26,013 nt of DNA from positions 1 to 26,013 of the IMG/VR virus record IMGVR_UViG_3300042395_000435, one strand, 5' to 3'. Below are positions 7,742-15,345 of this stretch, in pieces. The notes beneath the pieces were generated by a model, which was given only the letters and a program-made list of their open reading frames with translations, did not search any database and was not told the DNA's origin. The first letter of the stretch is position 1. Each line of letters opens with the position of its first letter. The position numbers were made by a program, and so were the translations under genes. This stretch comes from a virus.

Positions 7742-8262
7742 TGGCCATCAAGTTCAATCCGCTGACAGGAAACTTCGACTTCACCGGCTCCGGCGGCGGC
7801 GGCGGTGCGTCCTATATCGACGGCGAGGTGCAAAACTTCAGCGCATTGCCCACCGCCAACCCGCCAGCCGTAGACAGCGCCTACCTCGTCCGCGAACCCG
7901 AAGGCACTTGGCTCATCAGCCGCAAGCCCGCTGGCATCTACATCCGCGTTGCCACCACCGGAACACGCGCAACTGACTGGACCTACGCGGGGATTCTGCC
8001 GGATGTCTTCAACGACGCCAACTTCCTCCTCTATGACAACGCGGACAGCTCCAAAAATCTAGCCTTCCAACTCTCCGGCATCACCACCGGCACCACCCGC
8101 ACGCTGACCGTTGCCGACCGCTCCGGCACCAACGTCGTCAGCGACACCAGCGCAGGCAGCGGCAGCGACGTGGTCAACAACATCGTGAGCCTCACCCAAG
8201 CCGAATACAACGCCATCGGCAGCCCCGACGCGGCCACGTTGTATCTCATCACCGATCCCTGA
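7741..8262 (+). CDS. Fibre-like minor virion protein
   Basis: A 173-residue protein beginning MAIKFNPLTGNFDFTGSGGG, a start seen in many phage fibre and minor tail proteins. A glycine linker (about residues 17-24) separates this N-terminal piece from a beta-rich body. The C-terminus VSLTQAEYNAIGSPDAATLY then LITDP is a short motif common at the ends of phage fibre-like proteins. It probably decorates the virion or contributes to a small fibre. It is coupled by TAATG to the gene before it. Confidence 0.68.
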   Translation: MAIKFNPLTGNFDFTGSGGGGGASYIDGEVQNFSALPTANPPAVDSAYLVREPEGTWLISRKPAGIYIRVATTGTRATDWTYAGILPDVFNDANFLLYDNADSSKNLAFQLSGITTGTTRTLTVADRSGTNVVSDTSAGSGSDVVNNIVSLTQAEYNAIGSPDAATLYLITDP

Positions 8263-8265
8263 CCT

Positions 8266-9111
8266 ATGGCCCTCCTGCAAAAAGGTTATCTCGGTGCCAC
8301 GCCGCTTTGGCGCAATGTCGATTGGTTTGAGCAATCGTCCTACACCCTTGTCAATTCCACCGCCGAGGTGTCATTGACCGCCAACACCTCCGCGCACACC
8401 AAAGGTTCGTATACCGAACTCATCGCTTCCACTTCCGCCAATGCGGGACTGTTGGTGCTCATGGTGCAAGACATCGCCGTGGCCTCCACCAACACCGCGA
8501 CACTCATCGACATCGCCACGGGTGCCAGCGGGTCTGAAACAAACATTATTTCCAACCTTGCCGTTGGTGGAGCAGTAGCCACGGCTGGCCCAACAGGCGT
8601 TGCCGTTTCTATTCCGCTTCAAATCCCCAGCGGCACGCGACTGTCTGCCCGCATTCAGTCTGTGGTCACGGGCGGTAAAACGGCAACCGCACAAGTATTT
8701 CTCCTCACAGCGAGCAGCGATTACGCCACTGCGCCCACCAGCGTGGATGTCATCGGCGGCAACACGGCCAACAGCCAAGGCATCAGCTTCAGCGGAGCCA
8801 GCGGAACATGGGTGCAAGCAACGGCATCAACATCACAAGCCTACCGCGCCGTGGCCATCGTGCCGTCTACGCACAACAGCAACATCTCGGCATTTAGTCC
8901 GCAATTTGACGTTGGCGTGGGGTCATCGGGCAGCGAGCAAACTTTTGGCGCCACCATCGTCAACTACAACGGCAATGAGTTCGTGCAGTCCTCGCCGCCT
9001 TATCTATCGCTCTTTGGCCGCAACATTCCGAGCGGTTCCCGCCTCGCCGTGAAGCACAACATCGCCGCCAACCCCGATCGCTACGGCTTCTGCCTCATCG
9101 GCATCCCATAA
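8266..9111 (+). CDS. Beta-rich virion protein, probably fibre or head decoration
   Basis: A 281-residue protein rich in Ser, Thr, Ala, Gly and Val, with little charge, as in secreted or virion surface beta proteins. It has no signal peptide and no enzymatic motif. The segment ending PSGSRLAVKHNIAANPDR and RYGFCLIGIP forms a compact C-terminus. It lies 3 bases after the previous gene in a run of four small structural genes between portal and adaptor. A surface-exposed fibre or decoration role is likely but the exact job is unknown. Confidence 0.7.
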   Translation: MALLQKGYLGATPLWRNVDWFEQSSYTLVNSTAEVSLTANTSAHTKGSYTELIASTSANAGLLVLMVQDIAVASTNTATLIDIATGASGSETNIISNLAVGGAVATAGPTGVAVSIPLQIPSGTRLSARIQSVVTGGKTATAQVFLLTASSDYATAPTSVDVIGGNTANSQGISFSGASGTWVQATASTSQAYRAVAIVPSTHNSNISAFSPQFDVGVGSSGSEQTFGATIVNYNGNEFVQSSPPYLSLFGRNIPSGSRLAVKHNIAANPDRYGFCLIGIP

Positions 9112-9114
9112 GTC

Positions 9115-9552
9115 ATGCAAAACTGGCACCTCCTCTACAACACCGAAAGCGGCCAAAGCGTCTCCATCGGCACCGTCATCGCCGATCCGCTACCGGCAGG
9201 CATCACCGCGCTCCCGCTCACCGACGCCGAAGGCGAGGGACTGCAAAACGGCACCCTCATCTGGGACGCCGCCACCCGCACGCTCATCTCTACGCCGCCG
9301 CCCAGCGTCACCGCCGAAGAACACCTCCGCAGTGTCGGCCTCGCAGGCGACCGCCAGCCCACACTTTTGTATCTGCGCCAGTCCCTCACCGCCGCAGGCA
9401 AAACCTGCGCCGAGCTGGACGCCGTCGAAGCCTTCTTGCAGCAGATCCTCACCATGTTCGCCGCCAATCCGGCGCCGCAAGCATCGTGGCCGAATCCCAG
9501 CGTCACCTTTGAAGCCGCCGTTCAGTCCGCCATGCAGGCCCTCAACTCCTAA
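9115..9552 (+). CDS. Small tail/virion-associated protein
   Basis: A 145-residue protein. The N-terminal half is beta-like and proline-containing (LLYNTESGQSVSIGTVIADP); the C-terminal half is helical (EEHLRSVGLAGDRQPTLLYL, then LRQSLTAAGKTCAELDAVEA). This split layout resembles small fibre-accessory or chaperone proteins, but no family is recognised with certainty. It follows the previous gene by 3 bases and ends the four-gene structural run before a short tandem repeat. Confidence 0.7.
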   Translation: MQNWHLLYNTESGQSVSIGTVIADPLPAGITALPLTDAEGEGLQNGTLIWDAATRTLISTPPPSVTAEEHLRSVGLAGDRQPTLLYLRQSLTAAGKTCAELDAVEAFLQQILTMFAANPAPQASWPNPSVTFEAAVQSAMQALNS

Positions 9553-9557
9553 TGTCC

Positions 9558-9585
9558 CTCAACTCTCAACCCTCAACCCTCAACT
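9558..9585 (+). repeat. Tandem 7-base repeat CTCAACY between structural genes
   Basis: Four head-to-tail copies: CTCAACT, CTCAACC, CTCAACC, CTCAACT. Another CTCAACT lies at 9541-9547, inside the end of the upstream gene. The array fills almost the whole 39-base gap before the adaptor gene. No secondary structure or ribosome binding site is seen in it. It may be a slippage-derived spacer. Confidence 0.8.
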
Positions 9586-9591
9586 GACAAA

Positions 9592-10209
9592 ATGCGCACC
9601 GTCACCCTCCAAAGCATTTTGTTACGCGCATGGCAACGTGTCGGCAACGACGCCAGCACCATCGACGCAATCCCATCCGGCGCAAGAACCATGATGGTCG
9701 CCGCCGCCAACGAACGCATCGCCGACTGCTGGGAGTGGAGCGATTGGCCTGAGCTTATGCGCGTCGAAGAACGCACCGTCGAAGGCAACGACACGACCGG
9801 CTACTTCATCCCCTACGAGCAAACCGGCGAGACCGCCATGGGCGAAGTCTTCGCCGTCCTCCGCGACAACCCCGCAACCCACGTTGCACCCCGCCAGATC
9901 GGCTACACGCTCTTGGGCGACAACGTCCGCTTCCCGCAAAGCACCGACCTGCCAACAACCGTCTGGGTCAACTACCGCATCCGCCCGACCGAATACTCCG
10001 CGAGCAACCTCTCCGCGACCGTGCCCGCCGTCATCGCAAAAGCAGTCGGTCTGATGCTGAGTGCAGATTTGCTCCAAGAGGACGGACAGACCGACAAAGC
10101 ACTCGCCATGGAACAGATGGCCGAGTCCGAGCTGATCTCGCAGCGCGACAAATACTACTTTCAGCAGGGCCAACCATCCACATGGACCGCCCGCGTCAAC
10201 CAATACTAA
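9592..10209 (+). CDS. Head-tail adaptor (T7 gp11-like tail tubular protein A)
   Basis: A 205-residue protein that probably forms the ring joining the portal to the tail nozzle. The N-terminal helices (RTVTLQSILLRAWQRVGNDA, then MMVAAANERIADCWEWSDWP), a beta region with VWVNYRIRPTEYSASNLS, and C-terminal helices (MAEQ-type ALAMEQMAESELISQRDKYY) match the layout of short-tail adaptor proteins, whose usual length is about 190-220. It precedes the lysis genes and the nozzle candidate. The call is by pattern, size and synteny. Confidence 0.76.
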   Translation: MRTVTLQSILLRAWQRVGNDASTIDAIPSGARTMMVAAANERIADCWEWSDWPELMRVEERTVEGNDTTGYFIPYEQTGETAMGEVFAVLRDNPATHVAPRQIGYTLLGDNVRFPQSTDLPTTVWVNYRIRPTEYSASNLSATVPAVIAKAVGLMLSADLLQEDGQTDKALAMEQMAESELISQRDKYYFQQGQPSTWTARVNQY

Positions 10210-10212
10210 ATT

Positions 10213-10467
10213 ATGCACCCGAATACCCGCATCACCAACCGCACGTCCGGCAGCGTCAGCATCGCCGACACAACCCAAGTCAACGCCGACTTCACCAGCA
10301 TCGACGTGATGACTGACACGAAGTTTCACACCTTGACCGGCAACCTCACCGGCGCCGCCAACGCCACCGAGGCCAGCGCCGCGCTCATCAAGGCCGGAAC
10401 GACCATCGACGGCTTCTTCAGCGCCATCAAGCTGCACAGCGGCACGGTGATTGCCTACCGCAAATAG
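10213..10467 (+). CDS. Hypothetical small virion-type protein
   Basis: An 84-residue Thr/Ser/Ala-rich protein with no membrane segment. It starts 3 bases after the adaptor stop. The sequence TKFHTLTGNLTGAANATEAS and then a TIDGFFSAIKLHSGTVIAY ending looks like a small beta-rich surface or decoration protein of the kind found beside phage tail genes. Its first residues (MHPN) are the same as those of the 69-residue protein at 7532, but beyond this the two are not clearly alike. Function unknown. Confidence 0.62.
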   Translation: MHPNTRITNRTSGSVSIADTTQVNADFTSIDVMTDTKFHTLTGNLTGAANATEASAALIKAGTTIDGFFSAIKLHSGTVIAYRK

Positions 10468-10481
10468 TGAGGAGCCGCGCG

Positions 10482-10691
10482 ATGAGCCTGTCGTATTTTC
10501 ATCACAATTTCAGCACGACGGAAAAAGGCGTCATCGGCACGGCCACGTCCATCGGCTCAAGCGTCTTCTCAATGCTCCCTCACCTAGAAACAACCCTGCG
10601 AGTCGCCGGTCTATGTGTCGGCCTCGCGGTCGGCATCGTCACCCTAATTTCGGTCCTTCACGACCTGAGAAAGAAACAGAAGCAAAAATAA
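10482..10691 (+). CDS. Small membrane protein, holin candidate
   Basis: A 69-residue protein starting at ATG 10482, chosen because GAGGAG (about 10468-10473) lies 8 bases upstream; a GTG at 10467 would add 5 residues. It has a strong transmembrane segment (about residues 37-61, TLRVAGLCVGLAVGIVTLIS) followed by a very basic tail DLRKKQKQK, and a second weakly hydrophobic stretch at 20-35. The basic cytoplasmic tail is typical of small holins. Together with the next two small genes and the amidase it makes a lysis cassette. Function is inferred from topology and context. Confidence 0.6.
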   Translation: MSLSYFHHNFSTTEKGVIGTATSIGSSVFSMLPHLETTLRVAGLCVGLAVGIVTLISVLHDLRKKQKQK

Positions 10692-10692
10692 T

Positions 10693-10866
10693 ATGCGTAA
10701 CTACAAAACAACCCTGCTCGGAATCCTCACCATCATCGCCTCGCTCTCGACCGCTGGCCGCGAGTTCCTCGCCAACGGCAGCATCCCCGACATCGGCCTC
10801 ATCGCCGCCAGCCTGCTCGCCGGTTGGGGATTGGTCATGGCGAAAGACAATTCCGCCCGCCTCTGA
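10693..10866 (+). CDS. Two-segment small membrane protein (holin-like)
   Basis: A 57-residue protein, easily missed because it is short. The start MRNYKTTLLGILTIIASLST and a second hydrophobic helix IGLIAASLLAGWGLVMAKDN match the layout of a very common class of short phage lysis-region proteins. There are two transmembrane segments, about residues 7-26 and 33-52, with a short polar turn (FLANGSIPD). It starts 1 base after the previous gene and lies 4 bases before the tiny lipoprotein gene. It may be a second holin or an antiholin partner of the preceding protein. Confidence 0.65.
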   Translation: MRNYKTTLLGILTIIASLSTAGREFLANGSIPDIGLIAASLLAGWGLVMAKDNSARL

Positions 10867-10870
10867 CTGC

Positions 10871-11023
10871 ATGCCAACCCGCGCCACAAAAGCCATTGCA
10901 GTTGCGATCCTCGCCGTGAGCTGGGCTGTCGCTGCGGCTGGCTGCGTGACGGTCGGCTATGACTTCTTGAAGCAGCAAGCCACCGTCACCGTCAACCCAC
11001 CGCCTAAAGGCCACGCGAAGTAA
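10871..11023 (+). CDS. Tiny lipoprotein, possible outer-membrane spanin
   Basis: A 50-residue protein with a short basic N-terminus, a hydrophobic stretch (residues 8-23) and a lipobox AAGC with C25 as the acylated residue. The mature part is only 26 residues and contains NPPPKG near its end. Small proline-containing lipoproteins beside endolysins act as outer-membrane spanins that help disrupt the outer membrane of Gram-negative hosts, although no inner-membrane partner is recognised here. A longer frame running upstream of 10871 is a shadow of the two preceding genes. The role is inferred from the lipobox, size and lysis context. Confidence 0.58.
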   Translation: MPTRATKAIAVAILAVSWAVAAAGCVTVGYDFLKQQATVTVNPPPKGHAK

Positions 11024-11025
11024 CC

Positions 11026-11610
11026 ATGTGGAAGTGGATCAAGAGACTGTTTGGCAAAAAGTCCGCGACTGGCCCAGCGCCAGCCTCGCCGAGCTTGCCA
11101 TCCGTATCCACAACCGTCTCCACACCCGCCGCGAGCAAAGCCTACGACGAACGCCGTCTCAACACCCCGAACAAAAGCGGCCGCCCCATAACCCCGACCA
11201 TGATCGTCCTGCACCACACCAGCGGTAGCTACAACGGCAGCGTGAGCTGGTGCATGAACCCTGAGAGCAAAGTGTCCTACCACGTCATCATCGCCCGCAA
11301 CGGCAACCGCACCGTCCTCGCTGACGATACGGCCCGCTGCTGGCACGCGGGGTTGTCGAGCTGGCAGGGCGTTCCCGACTGCAACAGCTACTCAATCGGC
11401 GTGGCGTGGGACGGCAATACATACGAAGACCCGCTCGGTGAAGCGGCGATGGACAGCGCCATCCAATACATCATTCCGCGAATGAAGAAGTGGCACATCC
11501 CCATGTCCCGCATCGTCACGCACCAGCAAATCGCACCAAACCGCAAGAACGACATCAGCCCCGCCGACGCCGCGCGCTTTAAGTCACGGCTCAAAGCCGC
11601 GCTCAACTAA
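11026..11610 (+). CDS. Endolysin, N-acetylmuramoyl-L-alanine amidase (Amidase_2)
   Basis: This 194-residue enzyme cleaves the amide bond between N-acetylmuramic acid and the L-alanine of peptidoglycan to release virions. The catalytic domain covers about residues 55-190. Zinc ligands are H63 (IVLHHTSG), H166 (THQQ) and D176 (RKND), with the 10-residue H-D spacing seen in AmpD. Y85 (SYHVIIARNG) and K174 fit the T7-lysozyme catalytic Tyr/Lys pair. The Glu found in AmpD after SIG is Ala127 here. The N-terminal 45 residues are basic then Ser/Pro/Thr-rich (MWKWIKRLFGKK), perhaps a membrane- or wall-contacting extension. The stop overlaps the nozzle start (TAATG). Confidence 0.92.
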   Translation: MWKWIKRLFGKKSATGPAPASPSLPSVSTTVSTPAASKAYDERRLNTPNKSGRPITPTMIVLHHTSGSYNGSVSWCMNPESKVSYHVIIARNGNRTVLADDTARCWHAGLSSWQGVPDCNSYSIGVAWDGNTYEDPLGEAAMDSAIQYIIPRMKKWHIPMSRIVTHQQIAPNRKNDISPADAARFKSRLKAALN

Positions 11611-13736
11611 TGGCATTAGAATCTCCAGTCCAACGCGCAGGCGATGCCGGATTCATCGGCTTCGCCAGCCGCTTGAACCCGCTCACGCTACCGGCAGGCA
11701 TGCTGCAAGACAGCGTCAACATGCGCTTGGATCGCGGAGTCGCCCAAACCCGCAAGGGCAGCAAGCGCCTGACGGACACCATCGGCACGACCGGCGCCCC
11801 GCTGACACTCGACTTTACCTTGGGCACCGACAAGACCGTCACCTCGATCACCCGCAGCTCCACCACGGCCACCGTCACGGCGACCGCCCACGGATTCACG
11901 ACCGGCGACCAAGTGAACATTCGCGGCGCCGTGCAGACGGACTACAACGGCGACTTCATCGTCACCGTCACGGACGCCAATACTTTTACCTACACCGTCA
12001 GCGGCAGCCCCGCGACACCGGCCACCGGCACGATTGTCGCCAACAACGGCCCCGAAGTCCGCGACAGCTACGAGGGCGGACTCTACGCGGCCGGTGTCTT
12101 CGCCAGCCAGAACTACGACAACGCCAACGAATTCATCGTGCTCGCCGGAAGCGACAGCGCCACGCTCTACCGGCAGGGACAATCGCCGGTCGTGAAGACC
12201 TATCCGACCAGCCCCGCCGAGAAGATCGAAGGCACCGACACCGTCAGCGTGCTGCAAGCCTTTGATCGCTTGTATATCCTCCGCGAAGCCTCCCGCACCG
12301 CCACCGGCTATGAGGAAAAGCTGACGACTGCCTCCGGCATTACCGTTTCCTCGACCACGGCCACAGTCAACGTCACGGCCCATGGCTATCCGGCTGGCGC
12401 CCGCGTCCGCATCGAAGGCAGCACCACGCCCGCCTTCGACGGCCACGAATACGACATCGTCAGCAGCTCGACCAACAGCTTTACCATCACCGTTCCATCC
12501 GGCACCGCCACGCACGCCGCCGCCACGATCAAGGTGCGGAGAACAAAGCCGCCGATCTATTGGGACGGCGGCAGCGGCAACTTCGTCCGCGCCACCGCAG
12601 GCGTTCCGGCCGCAGGCGTCACCTACACGACGATGCCGAGCACCGGCTGGGCGGCTTACCACAATAACCGGCTATGGTTCGCCAAAAACCGCGACACCGT
12701 GGCGATCAGCGACGTTCTCGACCCTGACCTCTACGATCCATTCTGGAACAGCTTCCGCGCAGGCGCAGGTGGTGATGACCGCATTGTCGCCGTCCACCCA
12801 TGGGTCGAAGGCCAAGCCCTCGTCTTCTGCCGCAAATCCATCTGGCTCGCCACGCTCAATCAATTCGCCTCCACCGATGGCAGCGACTTTTCCGTCGATA
12901 CGCCGGTCAGCGGACTCACTCTCCTGACCAATGAAATCGGATGCAGCGCCCGCAACACCATCGTCACCGCGGGCAGCTTCGTCTTCTTTCTTAGCGATGC
13001 AGGCATCTACCGCCTCGACAGCCGCCTTGACTTGAAACTTCGCGGTGACACCAAGCCGCTCTCCGAACCCATCGCTGACCTTTTCAGCACTGTTGTCCAG
13101 TCCCGCGTCGAACGCAGCGCCTTTGGCATCTGGCACAACAACCGCTATCTCGTTGCCCTCCCAACCAGCGCCGACCCGCTCGACGGCAATCAGTTGGTGG
13201 TCGCATGGAACGCCTTAACGGACACATGGGAATACCGCGACATCTATCCGAGCAGCGCATCGGTCAACCAGATCCTCGTCGGAACCTACGACAACCAACG
13301 CCGCGTCTTTAGCATCCCGCGATCCGGCAACCTCTACCTGCTAGAAGAAGTCGCCGCAGCCACCGACGACCAAGCGGCCGGTGGTAGCGCGACCGGCGTG
13401 CCGGTGGTCGGAAGCATCAAAACGCGCCGCTACGACTTTGGCGACATGCACAGCAAGCGGTTCCTCCGCACGATTGCCGATGTGGTCATTCCAGCAGGCG
13501 CCAGTGTCTCGACCAAAATCAGCACGATCAACCCTGACACGACCACGACAGTCGGAACACTGACCAATAGCAACGCAACGAGCGAAGACTACAACATGAA
13601 ATCTCCAGTGCGCTACAAAGCACATAGCGCCGAAGTCGTCTACGAAACTTCCAACGGCCGACCGGAGATCCGCTCGGCATCCATCGAGGCATCGCCCAAG
13701 TCGTTGCCTCCGACCGAAACCCGCAACGCAGCATAA
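11610..13736 (+). CDS. Tail nozzle (T7 gp12-like tail tubular protein B)
   Basis: A 708-residue protein that probably forms the short-tail nozzle. The N-terminus (GFIGFASRLNPLTLPAGMLQ, then QDSVNMRLDRGVAQTRKGSK) is a pattern common in podovirus nozzle proteins. The body is beta-rich, with NNRYLVALPTSAD and EYRDIYPSSASV-type repeats of a propeller-like region. Two related segments, residues about 75-140 and 243-309, share the pattern SSTTATV-x-TAHG followed by a short NSF/NTF-T strand, as if a small domain was inserted twice. It directly follows the endolysin by TAATG overlap and precedes the tail fibre. The call is by pattern, size and position. Confidence 0.8.
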   Translation: MALESPVQRAGDAGFIGFASRLNPLTLPAGMLQDSVNMRLDRGVAQTRKGSKRLTDTIGTTGAPLTLDFTLGTDKTVTSITRSSTTATVTATAHGFTTGDQVNIRGAVQTDYNGDFIVTVTDANTFTYTVSGSPATPATGTIVANNGPEVRDSYEGGLYAAGVFASQNYDNANEFIVLAGSDSATLYRQGQSPVVKTYPTSPAEKIEGTDTVSVLQAFDRLYILREASRTATGYEEKLTTASGITVSSTTATVNVTAHGYPAGARVRIEGSTTPAFDGHEYDIVSSSTNSFTITVPSGTATHAAATIKVRRTKPPIYWDGGSGNFVRATAGVPAAGVTYTTMPSTGWAAYHNNRLWFAKNRDTVAISDVLDPDLYDPFWNSFRAGAGGDDRIVAVHPWVEGQALVFCRKSIWLATLNQFASTDGSDFSVDTPVSGLTLLTNEIGCSARNTIVTAGSFVFFLSDAGIYRLDSRLDLKLRGDTKPLSEPIADLFSTVVQSRVERSAFGIWHNNRYLVALPTSADPLDGNQLVVAWNALTDTWEYRDIYPSSASVNQILVGTYDNQRRVFSIPRSGNLYLLEEVAAATDDQAAGGSATGVPVVGSIKTRRYDFGDMHSKRFLRTIADVVIPAGASVSTKISTINPDTTTTVGTLTNSNATSEDYNMKSPVRYKAHSAEVVYETSNGRPEIRSASIEASPKSLPPTETRNAA

Positions 13737-13738
13737 TT

Positions 13739-14869
13739 ATGGCTACAGTAACAAAAGGAAAAACATTCACCAGCGGCGAGACCGTTACGCCTACCAAGCT
13801 TAACGAGCTGGTGGACAACGCGACCGTGACCTACACGTCCTCCGGCGACACCGACAACGCATCGCTGGAGGTCAGCGGCAACAAGTTTCAAGTCAAAGAC
13901 GCTGGCGTGACCACGGCCAAAATCAACGACGCCGCCGTGACGTTCGCCAAGCAGCAATCACCACAATACACCGGCTACCGCAACGCCTTCATCAACGGCA
14001 ACTTTGATATTTGGCAAAGGGGGACGAGTTTTACGGCAGATGGTTATGGTTCTGACAGGTGGTATAATGGTCGCGTTGGTTCAGCCTGCACGATGTCGCG
14101 CCAAACATTTACGCTCGGCCAAACCGATGTTCCAAACGAGCCAACGTATTTTTGCCGGATGACAGTTGCGTCTTCGGCTGGCGTCGGAAATTACGTTACT
14201 TTACAAAACCTTATTGAGGACGTTCGCACTTTTGCTGGGCAGGGCGTAACAGTCTCTTTCTACGCAAAAGCCGACAGCGCCAAACCAATATCTGTAGAAT
14301 TGCGACAACAGTTTGGAACTGGAGGATCTCCGAGTTCTGGGGTTAATGCTATCGGCACGACCAAAACCACATTGTCCTCAAGCTGGCAAAAAGTCACGGT
14401 AACAGCAACAATTCCTTCGATTAGTGGAAAAACAATAGGAACCGACAACAATAGCCGTTTGGGGTTATACATTTGGCTCGACGCCGGTTCCAATTTTAAC
14501 TCCAGCACCGACACCCTCGGCCAACAGTCCGGCACCTTCGACATCGCCCAAGTGCAGGTCGAGGCCGGTTCCGTTGCCACTCCCTTTGAGCGCAGGCCGA
14601 TTGGGACGGAGTTGGCGTTGTGTCAGAGGTATTATCGGACTCTTGGAGAATTAAGCGGAAATGGCGCAGCAGCAAGCAGCACAGACACAAGGCTCACTTG
14701 GGTGTTCGGAGCTAAAATGCGAGCGGCGCCTACCATTACGTCCACAACTGTTACTGGGTCTGCTGTAACTGCGTTTCCCAACGCCGATGGATCATGCGTG
14801 TTTGCAGGAACATCAAGTGGAAACAACATTTTGCAGTTAGGGTCTTTAACCGCATCCGCCGAACTCTAA
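13739..14869 (+). CDS. Tail fibre/receptor-binding protein
   Basis: A 376-residue protein. The N-terminus [20 protein letters not shown] is a virion-anchoring start seen in many short-tail fibre proteins. The middle holds a [20 protein letters not shown] segment that continues into DRWYNG, which starts a carbohydrate-binding-like beta-sandwich region common in phage fibres, followed by [20 protein letters not shown] and LCQRYYRT. The C-terminal 80 residues are probably the exposed tip. Base composition changes inside the gene: about 62-65% GC in flanking parts but 45% and 38% in two hand-counted 60-base lines (14161-14220, 14401-14460), suggesting exchange of the receptor-binding part. Confidence 0.76.
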   Translation: MATVTKGKTFTSGETVTPTKLNELVDNATVTYTSSGDTDNASLEVSGNKFQVKDAGVTTAKINDAAVTFAKQQSPQYTGYRNAFINGNFDIWQRGTSFTADGYGSDRWYNGRVGSACTMSRQTFTLGQTDVPNEPTYFCRMTVASSAGVGNYVTLQNLIEDVRTFAGQGVTVSFYAKADSAKPISVELRQQFGTGGSPSSGVNAIGTTKTTLSSSWQKVTVTATIPSISGKTIGTDNNSRLGLYIWLDAGSNFNSSTDTLGQQSGTFDIAQVQVEAGSVATPFERRPIGTELALCQRYYRTLGELSGNGAAASSTDTRLTWVFGAKMRAAPTITSTTVTGSAVTAFPNADGSCVFAGTSSGNNILQLGSLTASAEL

Positions 14870-14873
14870 AGCA

Positions 14874-15026
14874 ATGAACTACAAACTCACCAACCACGAA
14901 GTTGTCATCCGCTTGGCCGACAACGCCTTCATCCCTTTCGATCCCGCCAACCGCGACTACCAAGAATACTTGGCGTGGTTGGCGGAAGGCAATGAGCCGG
15001 TGGCGGCGGATGAGCAACAGCAATGA
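14874..15026 (+). CDS. Small fibre-associated protein
   Basis: A 50-residue protein starting 4 bases after the tail fibre stop. Its pattern [20 protein letters not shown] followed by AEGNEP is shared by many very short proteins encoded after phage fibre genes and by the C-termini of larger tail-fibre assembly proteins. It probably works with, or was once part of, the fibre. Its stop overlaps the next start (ATGA), so both are likely co-translated. It is short, but the recurring motif supports it. Confidence 0.62.
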   Translation: MNYKLTNHEVVIRLADNAFIPFDPANRDYQEYLAWLAEGNEPVAADEQQQ

Positions 15027-15343
15027 TGCCATGGCTGCAAGCATACCAATGGGCGATGGATCACGGCGTCACTCCGCAGGAGTGGGAAAAGAAGATTCAC
15101 CGCTGCATGACAACCGGACTACTAATCAGCACAACGGAGGAGTTTGTCGCCGCGTATCCGACAGAATATCTCGGAGAGGCAGCCTATTTTGTCGTCATGG
15201 CATTCGGCGGGTCTGGTCATCCGTTGCGGCGCTTCTTGCGCTATGCGCCGCAACACTTGCCATGGGTCTTGTGGAGTCGCCGCAACGAGAAGCGAGTGCG
15301 TGCTTACCGATGGGAACAACTAGCTAAGAAAGCAGGGATATAA
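15023..15343 (+). CDS. Hypothetical protein after the tail fibre
   Basis: A 106-residue basic, aromatic-rich protein of no recognised family. The N-terminus [20 protein letters not shown] and the hydrophobic stretch [14 protein letters not shown] suggest a compact helical protein; the C-terminal third is strongly basic ([20 protein letters not shown]). There are two adjacent ATG codons (15023, 15026). The first gives an ATGA overlap with the preceding small gene. Its role is unknown; position suggests a link to the fibre or to the internal virion module that follows after 2 bases. Confidence 0.68.
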   Translation: MMPWLQAYQWAMDHGVTPQEWEKKIHRCMTTGLLISTTEEFVAAYPTEYLGEAAYFVVMAFGGSGHPLRRFLRYAPQHLPWVLWSRRNEKRVRAYRWEQLAKKAGI

Positions 15344-15345
15344 TT

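Noticed and set aside
9622-10437. 271-residue minus-strand open frame
   Set aside because: Antisense to the adaptor and the following small gene, with shadow-like composition.
10451-10870. Long upstream extension of the tiny lipoprotein frame
   Set aside because: It overlaps two membrane-protein genes in another frame and would remove the signal peptide from the N-terminus; the ATG at 10871 is preferred.
11688-12662. 324-residue minus-strand open frame
   Set aside because: Antisense to the nozzle gene; low-complexity Gly/Arg/Val content and no recognisable domain.
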